DNA of 12,208 bases from Desulfuromonadaceae bacterium UBA2294 (GTDB taxonomy: Bacteria > Desulfobacterota > Desulfuromonadia > Desulfuromonadales > UBA2294). Of this stretch, positions 1 through 7,845 are shown piece by piece. The notes below the pieces were generated by a model that was not told where the DNA came from, did no database searches, and worked only from the letters and a program-made list of their open reading frames with translations. Position 1 is the stretch's first letter. Each line of letters begins with the position of its first letter. The stretch lies in assembly GCA_002345625.1 (NCBI GenBank), contig DDWE01000143.1, forward strand, positions 1 through 12,208. Reading direction: 5' to 3'. Position numbers and translations under genes: made by a program.

Positions 1-1
1 G

Positions 2-1321
2 CTGGTCAGCGATACGCCCGCCGCAATCATGGCAAACCGAGGGGTAGCCTCGCTGGAGACGGCCTTTATCAGCCACCTTGAAGAGATAGTGGGCAGCGAT
101 GGGGCGGAAGAAGCGGCGGCACCCGAAGAAGCCACGCCCATCCTGCCCGAGGCGGCGACAGGCGCGCCCCATTCCGGCACGACGGAAGACAAGCAATTCA
201 GCCCGCGCCGGATGTTCAGCTACATGCGGCGCGAGTCGCTGGAGTTGAGCCGCGACCCTATCCGTCTGGCGCTGTCCCTACTCGGTAGTCTGGTGCTGAT
301 GATCGTGATGGGCTACGGCATCACCCTGGATGTCGAAAATCTCAGCTTCGCCGTACTCGACCGTGACCAGACCACGCTCAGTCAGAATTACCTGCTGAAT
401 CTGGAGGGTTCGCGCTATTTCGTTGAGCGCCCGCCGATTCGCGATTACAACGATCTCGACCGGCGCATGCGCTCGGGTGAGATCAGCCTAGCCATCGAAA
501 TCCCACCCGGCTTCGCGCGCGACGTGGCGCGCGGCGATACCGTCGCCATTGGCGCATGGATCGACGGTGCCATGCCGACCCGGGCAGAAACTGTGATCGG
601 CTATGTGCAGGGCATCCACGCACAATGGCTGCATACGCGCGGACGTGAAGCCCTGGGTGAGGCGGCGCTGATCGGCTTGGTCAACATCGACACCCGTTTC
701 CGCTACAACCCCGACGTCAAGAGCCTGCCCGCGATGGTCCCTGCCATCATTCCTCTGCTGCTGCTACTGATCCCAGCCATGCTGACGGCCCTCTCGGTGG
801 TACGTGAGAAGGAGTTGGGGTCCATCGTCAATCTGTATGTCACCCCGGTAACGCGGGCCGAGTTTTTGATTGGCAAGCAGTTGCCTTATATCGCCATGGC
901 TATGATCAATTTCCTGCTCCTGACCGCCATGGCCATGTTCCTGTTCAAGGTACCGATGACCGGCAGTTTTCCGACTCTTGCACTCGCCGCCTTACTGTAT
1001 GTGTCGAGTTCGACGGCCATGGGTCTGCTGGTCTCCGCCTTCACCCGCAGCCAAGTCGCCGCCATGTTTGCCGCCGCCGTTCTCACCATCCTGCCGGCGG
1101 TGCAATTCTCTGGCATGACCGACCCGGTGTCCTCTCTGGAGGGCGTCGGCCGATGGATCGGCGAGATCTACCCGACCACCCACTTCATCACCATAGCCCG
1201 CGGGACCTTTTCCAAGGCGCTTGGCTTCGCCGACCTTCAGGGTGCCATCCTGTCGCTCACCATCGCTGCCCCGGTGCTTATCGGTTTGGGCGTGCTGCTG
1301 CTCAAGAAACAGGAGCGCTGA
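2..1321 (+). CDS. rbbA: RbbA/YhiH-type ABC exporter, C-terminal permease part (5' truncated by window)
   Basis: The frame is open to the left edge, so the ATG at 29 is internal and the true start lies outside. What remains (439 codons) begins with the tail of an ATP-binding domain (a stretch like 'RGVASLETAFISHL', typical just after the second nucleotide-binding domain of RbbA) and an acidic, Ala/Pro-rich linker. An ABC-2 permease half follows. Counting from the methionine at 29, there is one membrane segment at about 80-98, a large periplasmic loop at about 100-230, then four or five segments from about 235 to 425. The conserved ABC-2 stretch 'VVREKELGSIVNLYVTPV' is at about 257-274. E. coli RbbA is about 910 residues with two ATPase domains, so roughly half the protein is visible. 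The role is an inner-membrane exporter subunit; the substrate is unknown. It probably works with the permease 2 bp downstream and with a HlyD-like adaptor upstream of the window. Confidence 0.85.
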   Translation: MVSDTPAAIMANRGVASLETAFISHLEEIVGSDGAEEAAAPEEATPILPEAATGAPHSGTTEDKQFSPRRMFSYMRRESLELSRDPIRLALSLLGSLVLMIVMGYGITLDVENLSFAVLDRDQTTLSQNYLLNLEGSRYFVERPPIRDYNDLDRRMRSGEISLAIEIPPGFARDVARGDTVAIGAWIDGAMPTRAETVIGYVQGIHAQWLHTRGREALGEAALIGLVNIDTRFRYNPDVKSLPAMVPAIIPLLLLLIPAMLTALSVVREKELGSIVNLYVTPVTRAEFLIGKQLPYIAMAMINFLLLTAMAMFLFKVPMTGSFPTLALAALLYVSSSTAMGLLVSAFTRSQVAAMFAAAVLTILPAVQFSGMTDPVSSLEGVGRWIGEIYPTTHFITIARGTFSKALGFADLQGAILSLTIAAPVLIGLGVLLLKKQER

Positions 1322-1323
1322 CC

Positions 1324-2448
1324 ATGCGCCTGAGAAACGTCGGCAACCTCGGCATCAAGGAACTGCGCAGCCTGCTGCGCGACCCGATGATGATGGTGCT
1401 CATCGTCTACTCCTTCTCGTTCGCCATCTACACGAAGGCAACGGCAATGCCGGAAACCCTGCAGAACGCTCCTATCGCTATCATCGACGAGGACCGTTCG
1501 CCGCTGTCCGAGCGCATCGTCGATGGCTTCATGTCACCCTATTTCATGCCGCCCGCGTTGATCACCCAAGCCGAGATGGATGCGCGCATGGATGCCGGGC
1601 TGGATACCTTCGCGCTCGACATCCCGCCGGATTTTCAGCGCAATGTGTTAGCTCGGCGTGGCCCGACCATCCAGCTCAATATCGATGCCACGCGCATGTC
1701 CCAGGCCTTTGCCGGGGCCGGGTATATCCAGTCCATTGTCATGACCGAGGTCAACGCCTTCGCCCAGGAGCATCAGATGGCGGCCATGGCCTCGCCGATC
1801 AATCTTGAGTTGCGCTCACGCTTCAACCCCGAGCTCAACCGGGTCTGGTTCGGTTCGATCATGGAGGTCATCAACCAGGTCACCATGCTGTCCATCGTCC
1901 TGGCAGGTGCCGCGCTGATCCGCGAGCGCGAACACGGCACGGTGGAGCATCTGTTGGTAATGCCGGTCACGCCGTTCGAGATCATGATGAGCAAGGTGTG
2001 GGCGATGGGACTGGTGGTGCTGGGGGCATCCGCCGCGTCCTTGCTGATCGTGGTTCAGGGCATGCTGGCGGTGCCGATTCAGGGCTCCGTCCCACTGTTT
2101 CTCGCGGGTGCGGCATTGGTTCTGTTCGCCACCACCTCGTTGGGTATCTTCCTCGGCACACTGACGCGTTCCATGCCGCAATTCGGCCTGTTGATGATGC
2201 TGGTGTTGCTGCCACTGATGATACTTTCCGGCAGCGTGACTCCGCGCGAAAGCATGCCGGAAGCGGTGCAATGGATCATGCTAGCCGCGCCGAATACCCA
2301 CTTCGTCATGCTTGGCCAGGCCATTCTGTACCGTGGGGCGGGAATCTCGGTTGTGTGGCCACAATTCGTCGCGTTGGCCGCGATCGGCACAGCCCTGTTT
2401 ACACTGGCCCTGGCGAGATTCCGGCGAACCCTGGTGTTGATGGCATGA
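1324..2448 (+). CDS. yhhJ: YhhJ-type ABC-2 transporter permease
   Basis: This 374-residue inner-membrane permease matches the usual length of the YhhJ family. Its layout is a membrane segment at about 22-40, a periplasmic domain at about 45-175, and five or so membrane segments from 182 to 372. The family signature 'REREHGTVEHLLVMPVTPFE' at 200-219 is the cytoplasmic coupling element. The start is set by ATG 1324, which has AGGAG at 1311-1315 eight bases upstream; a longer in-frame ORF reaching back to 1153 is only overlap with the preceding gene. It starts 2 bp after the RbbA-like stop and its own stop overlaps an ATG (ATGA at 2445-2448), so the three genes form a translationally packed operon. 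By family knowledge it pairs with RbbA and a HlyD-like adaptor in an exporter; the substrate cannot be read from sequence. Confidence 0.88.
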   Translation: MRLRNVGNLGIKELRSLLRDPMMMVLIVYSFSFAIYTKATAMPETLQNAPIAIIDEDRSPLSERIVDGFMSPYFMPPALITQAEMDARMDAGLDTFALDIPPDFQRNVLARRGPTIQLNIDATRMSQAFAGAGYIQSIVMTEVNAFAQEHQMAAMASPINLELRSRFNPELNRVWFGSIMEVINQVTMLSIVLAGAALIREREHGTVEHLLVMPVTPFEIMMSKVWAMGLVVLGASAASLLIVVQGMLAVPIQGSVPLFLAGAALVLFATTSLGIFLGTLTRSMPQFGLLMMLVLLPLMILSGSVTPRESMPEAVQWIMLAAPNTHFVMLGQAILYRGAGISVVWPQFVALAAIGTALFTLALARFRRTLVLMA

Positions 2449-3124
2449 ACCCTCGCGCCAAGCCCGCAACCCGGCCGGAATATCCCAGCTATTTGGTGCG
2501 CTTTGCCTGGCGCTATCTGGGCCTTGGGATTCTGCTCGCTGTTCATGAACGTATCTTCCGAGATGATCCATAGCCTGTTGCCGATATTCATAGTCACCGT
2601 GCTGGGAACATCCATGGTGACCGTCGGTGTGATCGAGGGTGTCGCCGAGGCGACGGCGGCAGTCATGAAAATAGTCTCGGGGACGTTGAGCGATTATTTC
2701 GGGCGGCGAAAATTCCTGATGATCCTCGGTTATGGGTTCGCGGCCTGTACCAAGCCGGTTTTCCCCCTAGCCACATCGATTGGCTGGGTTTTCGCAGCGC
2801 CTTTCGTCGATCGCGTCGGTAAGAGCATCCGCGGGGCGCCGCGAGGCGCCGCGAGGCGCACTGGTGGCTGTGGCTTTCATGCTCTGGCTCGCAGAAGATA
2901 TCCGGGCAGAGATGTGGGTCGCGGTGATACCAGCTTTCCTCGCGGTGACGCTGCTGATGATATTTGTGCGCGAGCCAGAGCGGGACAGACTTCAAGAACA
3001 GGTCAAAGTGCCGTTCACTCTGGCCGGTAGCAAGCGTCTGTCGCCGCGATACTGGCAAGTTGTGCTGTTAGGGGCGATTTTTACCTTGGCCCACTTTAAT
3101 GTGAAAATCTTTAGTTTTGCTTGA
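2445..3124 (+). pseudogene. Broken major facilitator superfamily (MFS) transporter, frameshifted and 3' truncated
   Basis: Two frames carry one recognisable MFS protein. Frame A runs from about 2449 (TTG start candidate at 2503) to about 2854 and contains 'WALGFCSLFMNVSSEMIHSL', then 'GTLSDYFGRRKF' (the loop 2-3 motif) and 'VDRVGKSIRGAPR'. Frame B continues from 2855 with 'ALVAVAFMLWLAEDIRAEMW' and 'REPERDR', ending at TGA 3122-3124. A 10-bp tandem duplication at 2835-2854 separates them; with one copy the frame is continuous (203 residues from TTG 2503). As I recall the family, about 30 residues (DAL.AD.TPP..RG...GLRQ type) are also absent between 'GAPR' and 'ALVAV', and the protein stops near helix 7 where 390-420 residues are usual. 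The ATG at 2445 overlapping the yhhJ stop is in a third frame that dies at 2573, so the 5' end may carry a further one-base shift. It is most likely non-functional. Confidence 0.75.
2835..2854 (+). repeat. 10-bp tandem duplication (GGCGCCGCGA twice) causing a frameshift
   Basis: GGCGCCGCGA occurs at 2835-2844 and again immediately at 2845-2854, followed by GGCGCA. Ten is not a multiple of three, and the MFS reading frame changes exactly here. Deleting one copy joins 'KSIRGAPR' directly in frame to 'GALVAVAFML'. This is seen in the sequence; that it is a slippage duplication is inference. Confidence 0.85.
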
Positions 3125-3230
3125 TCCCTGGGTGGTCGGTTACAAAGTTGACCGCAAATCCACTTGGGTCGCTACCGATCGCTTTGATCTCACCGCCGCG
3201 CAGATTAACAAGAGCGGACAGGGTTAGCAA
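3105..3230. other. Junction stretch open on both strands; possible gene remnant
   Basis: Between the broken MFS gene and the outer-membrane factor gene lie about 100 bp that are open on both strands with the same codon boundaries. Plus strand, 3105-3227 (stop TAG 3225-3227): 40 codons with no ATG, including 'DPWVVGYKVDRKSTWVATDR'. Minus strand, 3230-3111 (stop TAA at 3113-3111): 39 codons starting TTG directly after the efflux gene stop and in its frame, including 'LRGGEIKAIGSDPSGFAVNF'. Both read like protein and neither is recognised. A remnant of a gene displaced by recombination is plausible; no ribosome site supports either as an active gene. Confidence 0.3.
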
Positions 3231-4658
3231 TCATTCGGCCGCCGCTGTAACCTGTGGCTGATCTGCACCTCCGCCCAAAACCGCAAACAAGCGCACCTGG
3301 TTCGCCACCTTGGCGAGGCGCAGTGTAACCAGGCTTTGCCTGGCCGTAAACAGTGCGCGCTCTGCGTCAAGAACCCCAAGGTAATTGTCCAGACCATGCT
3401 CATAACGCAGATTGGCAAGACGGTGGGCTTCGGCTGTGGTTGATGTCAAGGCCAGCTGAGCTTTGATCTGTTCGTCGATTGTGTCTTTAACCGCCAGAGC
3501 GTCGGCGATTTCGCGAAAGGCGGTCTGAATGGCTTTTTCGTACTGAGCCACGGCAATATCACGATCGGTCTGGCTGACCCGATTGGCGGCCCAGGTGCGG
3601 GCGTCAAAAACCGGCAGGCTGAGGCTGGGAGAAAACAACCAGGTCTTGGTTCCTGTACCGAAAAGGCCCGAAAGTTCATTGCTTGCTGTCCCCAGGGTGC
3701 TCGTCAGGGAAATGCGTGGAAAAAAGGCGGCCCTGGCCGCACCCAGAAAGGCGTAGGCTCCTTTGAGTTGATGCTCGGCGGCGAGGATATCCGGACGCTG
3801 CAACAGAACCTCCGAAGGGAGCCCCGCCGAAATTTCAGCGGGGGCGGCAACGCCTGAAAGATTTACCGGCAATAGCTGTTCGGCAACATTGCTACCGGCG
3901 AGCAGGTTCAGGGCGTTTTTGTCCTGAGCCACCAATTGGGTGAAGCGCACCACATCTACACGGGCCGCTTCGAGGGGGGTCTGAGCCTGACGCAGATCGA
4001 GTTCGGTGGCGTAGCCGATGGCGTAACTTTTTTGGATCATCTCATATGACTGTTGGCGGGTTGCCAGGGTCGCCCGGGTCAGTTGAAGATTTTCCAGGTC
4101 AGCGGCTAAAGTCAGGTAGGCTCTGGCCACTTCGGAAACCAGGGAAATTTGCGCCCCGCGCCGCGCCTCTTCACTGGCCAAAAAGGCCTCAAGGGCCTGA
4201 GCTTTAAGGCTGCGGATGCGACCGAAAAAGTCAACCTCCCAGGCGCTGATACCCAAATTGACCGAGTAGGATTCGCTCACCTGGGAATTGCCGAAGACGG
4301 TATTTTCGGCAAAGCGCTGCTTGCTGTATCTTCCGCTTGCATCCAGGCTGGGGTACAACTCGGCACGTTGAATGCCGTAAAGGCCACGGGCACGCTCAAC
4401 ATTTAAGCTGGCAAGGCGCAGATCGCGGTTGTTTTCCAGCGCCAGGGCCACCACCTGGCGCAGTTTGCTGTCGGCAAAAAAACTTTGCCAGTTAAGTTCT
4501 GCCGCCGGGGAGGCTTCAGAGGTGCCGGCGGATGCGCCGTCGACCTGCGGCCAGGCGTTCTGTACGGGAGCTTGCGGCTGAATATAGTCGGGAGCCAGGG
4601 TGCAACCACCCAGAACCAGACCTGTGATTATCAGAAGTCTTGTAAACAGTTTAGTCAT
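3231..4658 (-). CDS. Outer-membrane efflux lipoprotein, NodT/OprM family (RND outer-membrane factor)
   Basis: This is the outer-membrane channel of the tripartite pump, 475 residues, the normal length for OprM/CusC-like proteins. The N-terminus is a lipoprotein signal peptide ending 'LVLGGC', with lipidated Cys at 19. Two TolC-type repeats follow (about 50-245 and 270-455) with family blocks 'LRLASLNVERARGLYGIQRA', 'AYEVDFFGRIRS'-like 'SAWEVDFFGRIRS' and 'GLPSEVLLQRPDILAAEHQL'. The start is ATG 4658-4656, not the in-frame ATG 30 bases further up, because GGGAGGAA sits six bases before it and the signal peptide then begins normally. The first 8 bases overlap the end of the RND gene (ATGACTAA), which implies translational coupling. 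It would form a trimeric exit duct joined to the adaptor and pump encoded upstream on the same strand. No terminator with a T-tract was seen after the stop. Confidence 0.93.
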   Translation of the reverse strand: MTKLFTRLLIITGLVLGGCTLAPDYIQPQAPVQNAWPQVDGASAGTSEASPAAELNWQSFFADSKLRQVVALALENNRDLRLASLNVERARGLYGIQRAELYPSLDASGRYSKQRFAENTVFGNSQVSESYSVNLGISAWEVDFFGRIRSLKAQALEAFLASEEARRGAQISLVSEVARAYLTLAADLENLQLTRATLATRQQSYEMIQKSYAIGYATELDLRQAQTPLEAARVDVVRFTQLVAQDKNALNLLAGSNVAEQLLPVNLSGVAAPAEISAGLPSEVLLQRPDILAAEHQLKGAYAFLGAARAAFFPRISLTSTLGTASNELSGLFGTGTKTWLFSPSLSLPVFDARTWAANRVSQTDRDIAVAQYEKAIQTAFREIADALAVKDTIDEQIKAQLALTSTTAEAHRLANLRYEHGLDNYLGVLDAERALFTARQSLVTLRLAKVANQVRLFAVLGGGADQPQVTAAAE

Positions 4659-7600
4659 GGGATGTTCCTCCCGGAAGATTTTCTTCACTGTGTTTCATGG
4701 TAACCCGCTTTCTGTTTTTGCCCAGAGCTTTGTAGATAATGACATAGAACAGGGGCGCGAACAGGGTTACCAGAAAGGTTGCCGTGACTGTGCCGCCCAG
4801 CACGCCGGTACCGATGGCGCGTTGCGCTCCCGATCCGGCTCCACTGGCCAGGGCCAGGGGTAAAATGCCGAACCCAAACGCCAGCGAGGTCATAATGATC
4901 GGACGTAACCTCAGTTTGGCGGCTTCGAGGGTAGCTTCAACCAGACCCACCCCTTCATCGACGCGCGCCCGCGCGAATTGAACTATCAGGATGGCATTCT
5001 TGGTGGTCAAACCCAAGGTGGTGAGCAGGCCGATCTGGAAATAGACATCGTTGGGCATCCCCGAAAAACTGGCGGCTATGGCGCCCCCGATAACTCCAAG
5101 GGGCAGACAGATCATGATAGCAATGGGGATTGGCCAGCTTTCATAGAGTGCCGCCAAGCAGAGAAAAATAACAAAGACCGAAAAAGCATAGAGCATGGGA
5201 GCTTGGGATCCCGCCATGCGTTCCTGGTACGAAAGCCCGGTCCAGTCAAAACCAATGCCCTGAGGCAGCTTGGCAATCAGCTCTTCCATGGCCTGCATGG
5301 CGTCGCCGGAACTATACCCCGGGGCGGGTTCGCCCCAGAAATTGATCGAGGGAAAGGCATTATAGCGTTCCAGTTTGGGTGAGCCGGTTGTCCAGCGCCC
5401 GCTGGCAAAGGAAGAAAATGGCACCATTTTGCCTTGGTTGTTACGCACATAAAGTTTGTTGATATCTTGCGGCAACATGCGATAGGGAGCATCGGCCTGC
5501 GCATAAACCCGCTTGACCCGACCCGCCTGAATAAAATCATTGACATAAGCACCACCAAAAGCGGCACCGATGGTGTTGTGAATTGAGGTGATGGGGACTC
5601 CCAGGGCACCGGCCTTGTTCCAATCGACGTCGACCCGGTATTCGGGGACATCCTGCATGCCATTGGGACGCACCTTGACCAGGCGTGGATCCTGCGCCGC
5701 CATCCCCAGAAGCTGATTGCGCGCTGCCATTAATTTAGCGTGACCCAGGCCACCACGATCTTGCAGTTGCAAATCGAAACCCGAGGCCTGGCCCAGTTCA
5801 ATGACCGCCGGTGGCGGAAATGCGAAGACCATCCCTTCTTTAATCTTAGAAAAGGCCTGCATGGCGCGCCCGGCAACGGCACCAACTTTTAGATCTGGTC
5901 GTTGGCGCTGATCCCAGTTTTTGAGTTTAACGAAACCCAGAGCCATGTTTTGCCCTTGCCCGGAGAAGCTGTACCCTGCGACGGATAGCACCGAGTCGAC
6001 GGCGTCTTTTTCATTCTGTTCAAAGTGCTGCCGAACTTTGGCCAGAACGGCTTCGGTCTGCTCAAGGGTCGATCCCGAAGGGAGCATGGCCTGAACGAAC
6101 AAAATACCCTGATCTTCGTTGGGCAGATAGGAGGTTGGCATACGCTGTAACAGGTAGACCATGGCGACGATAATCAGGGTAAAGAGAACCAGATAACGAA
6201 ATTTTTTGACCAGAATCCGCCCAACCAAACGCACATACTGGTCACGCGCCTTGAAGAAAATGCGGTCAAACCAGCGGAAGAAGGGGCGTAAAAACCAGAC
6301 GGCACCATCGGAAGGTTCGTGCCCTTTGGCCACCGGGCGCAAAAAACTGGCGCAGAGCACGGGGGTCAGAACCAGGGCCACCACCACCGACAGCAGCATG
6401 GAAGAAATCACCGTGACCGAAAACTGCCGGTAGATAACCCCGGTGGACCCGGGGAAAAATGCCATGGGCGCAAAGACCGCCGACAAGACCAGCCCGATGC
6501 CGATGAGGGCACTGGTAATTTCGTCCATGGATTTTGCGGTGGCTTCGCGCGGCGAAAGCCCTTCTTCCGACATAATACGTTCCACGTTTTCCACCACGAC
6601 GATCGCATCGTCGACCAACAGACCGATCGCCAGCACCATGGCAAACATGGTCAGCATGTTGATGGAAAAGCCGAATAACCCGAGAATGCCGAAGGTCCCC
6701 AACAGCACCACCGGCACGGCAATCATGGGGATCAGGGTGGCGCGAAACGTTCCCATAAACAGGTACATGATCACGAAAACCAGAAAAACCGCTTCAATCA
6801 GGGTTTTCACCACTTCATCGATGGCAACGCGGGTAAAAGGGGTGGTGTCGTAAGGATAAATGACCTTCATCCCCGCAGGGAAATATTGACTCATTTCCGC
6901 AAGTTGGGCCCTGACTGCGTTAGCGGTATCCAGGGCGTTGGCCCCGGCAGACTGGCGAATCGCCAAGGCCGCGGCGGGTTTGCCATTAAAGTTTGCCACC
7001 ACGTCATAGCGTTCGGTGCCTAATTCGGTGCGACCGATATCGCTGATGCGGATCACCGAGCCATCGGCTTTGGTATGAATGGGGATGGCAGCAAATTCTT
7101 CCGGCGTCTGCAACAGATGCTGGACAATAATTGCCGCATTCATACGCTGTCCTGGCTCGGCTGGGGCACCGCCAAATTGGCCGGCAGAAACCTCGACGTT
7201 GTAGTTACGCAAAGCCAGAATCACGTCTTCAACGGTGAGGTTATAGCTCACCAGCTTATCGGGATTCAGCCAGATACGCATGGCGTACTGCGAGCCGAAG
7301 GTGGTGACTTCGCCTACGCCCGGAACCCGTGACAGAATCTTTTCCAGATTCGATTGCGCGTAGTCACGCAGATCGTTGCCGTCCATGCTGCCATCTTCGG
7401 AGACCAGACCGACAATAATCAGAAAATTTCGGGTCGATTTGCTGACCGCGACTCCTGAACGCTGAACCACATCCGGCAGGCTGGCCATGGCCAGTTGCAG
7501 TTTGTTCTGAACTTTTGACCAGGCGACATCGGGGTCGGTACCCGGTTTAAAGGTCAGGTCGATGCGTGACGCGCCCGACGAAGAGCTGGTGCCGGACAGG

Positions 7601-7833
7601 TAGAGCATGTCATCCAGCCCGGTCATTTTCTGTTCAATGATCTGGGTGACGGTGTTTTCCACCGTTTCACCTGAAGCCCCTGGGAAAAAGGCATCGATGG
7701 CGATGGAAGGCGGGGCAATTGGCGGATACTGGGCAACCGGCAGGTTGTAAATCGCCAGCCCACCGCCAGTCATAATAATAATCGCAATAACCCAGGCAAA
7801 GACCGGGCGGTCGAGAAAAAATTTCGATAACAT
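4651..7833 (-). CDS. RND multidrug efflux pump, HAE1 family (AcrB/MexB-like inner-membrane subunit)
   Basis: This 1060-residue proton-driven pump is slightly longer than E. coli AcrB (1049). The first helix follows the usual start 'FFLDRPVFAWVIAI'; two six-helix halves flank large periplasmic loops at about 30-335 and 560-870. The proton relay is complete: Asp408/Asp409 in 'IGLLVDDAIVVVENVER', Lys945 in 'TTKNAILIVQFAR', Arg975 and Thr982 in 'RLRPIIMTS'. Aromatics of the deep binding pocket are kept (Phe137, Phe179, Tyr621, Phe623, Phe634, lined up by motif with AcrB F136, F178, F615, F617, F628), so hydrophobic or amphiphilic drugs are the likely substrates. The start has AGGGGG seven bases upstream and lies 12 bp after the adaptor stop; the end overlaps the outer-membrane factor start. 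It appears intact. The exact substrate range cannot be read from sequence. Confidence 0.97.
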   Translation of the reverse strand: MLSKFFLDRPVFAWVIAIIIMTGGGLAIYNLPVAQYPPIAPPSIAIDAFFPGASGETVENTVTQIIEQKMTGLDDMLYLSGTSSSSGASRIDLTFKPGTDPDVAWSKVQNKLQLAMASLPDVVQRSGVAVSKSTRNFLIIVGLVSEDGSMDGNDLRDYAQSNLEKILSRVPGVGEVTTFGSQYAMRIWLNPDKLVSYNLTVEDVILALRNYNVEVSAGQFGGAPAEPGQRMNAAIIVQHLLQTPEEFAAIPIHTKADGSVIRISDIGRTELGTERYDVVANFNGKPAAALAIRQSAGANALDTANAVRAQLAEMSQYFPAGMKVIYPYDTTPFTRVAIDEVVKTLIEAVFLVFVIMYLFMGTFRATLIPMIAVPVVLLGTFGILGLFGFSINMLTMFAMVLAIGLLVDDAIVVVENVERIMSEEGLSPREATAKSMDEITSALIGIGLVLSAVFAPMAFFPGSTGVIYRQFSVTVISSMLLSVVVALVLTPVLCASFLRPVAKGHEPSDGAVWFLRPFFRWFDRIFFKARDQYVRLVGRILVKKFRYLVLFTLIIVAMVYLLQRMPTSYLPNEDQGILFVQAMLPSGSTLEQTEAVLAKVRQHFEQNEKDAVDSVLSVAGYSFSGQGQNMALGFVKLKNWDQRQRPDLKVGAVAGRAMQAFSKIKEGMVFAFPPPAVIELGQASGFDLQLQDRGGLGHAKLMAARNQLLGMAAQDPRLVKVRPNGMQDVPEYRVDVDWNKAGALGVPITSIHNTIGAAFGGAYVNDFIQAGRVKRVYAQADAPYRMLPQDINKLYVRNNQGKMVPFSSFASGRWTTGSPKLERYNAFPSINFWGEPAPGYSSGDAMQAMEELIAKLPQGIGFDWTGLSYQERMAGSQAPMLYAFSVFVIFLCLAALYESWPIPIAIMICLPLGVIGGAIAASFSGMPNDVYFQIGLLTTLGLTTKNAILIVQFARARVDEGVGLVEATLEAAKLRLRPIIMTSLAFGFGILPLALASGAGSGAQRAIGTGVLGGTVTATFLVTLFAPLFYVIIYKALGKNRKRVTMKHSEENLPGGTSHD
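4665..4672 (-). promoter_or_regulatory. Ribosome binding site that decides the outer-membrane factor start
   Basis: Read on the minus strand, GGGAGGAA lies six bases before ATG 4658. The longer alternative start at 4688 has no comparable site and would add ten residues in front of a clean lipoprotein signal peptide. Confidence 0.75.
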
Positions 7834-7845
7834 CCCTGGTCCCCC

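Noticed and set aside
1153..1323. Extension of the yhhJ frame back to 1153 inside the upstream gene
   Set aside because: This is a shadow of the RbbA-like coding frame; the ATG at 1324 has a proper ribosome site and gives the family length.
4659..4688. Longer N-terminus for the outer-membrane factor gene from the ATG at 4688
   Set aside because: The extra ten residues precede a complete lipoprotein signal peptide, and a strong ribosome site sits just before the ATG at 4658 instead.
6206..6853. Plus-strand open frames inside the RND pump gene
   Set aside because: They are antisense shadows of a strongly conserved pump sequence, with no ribosome sites or recognisable domains.
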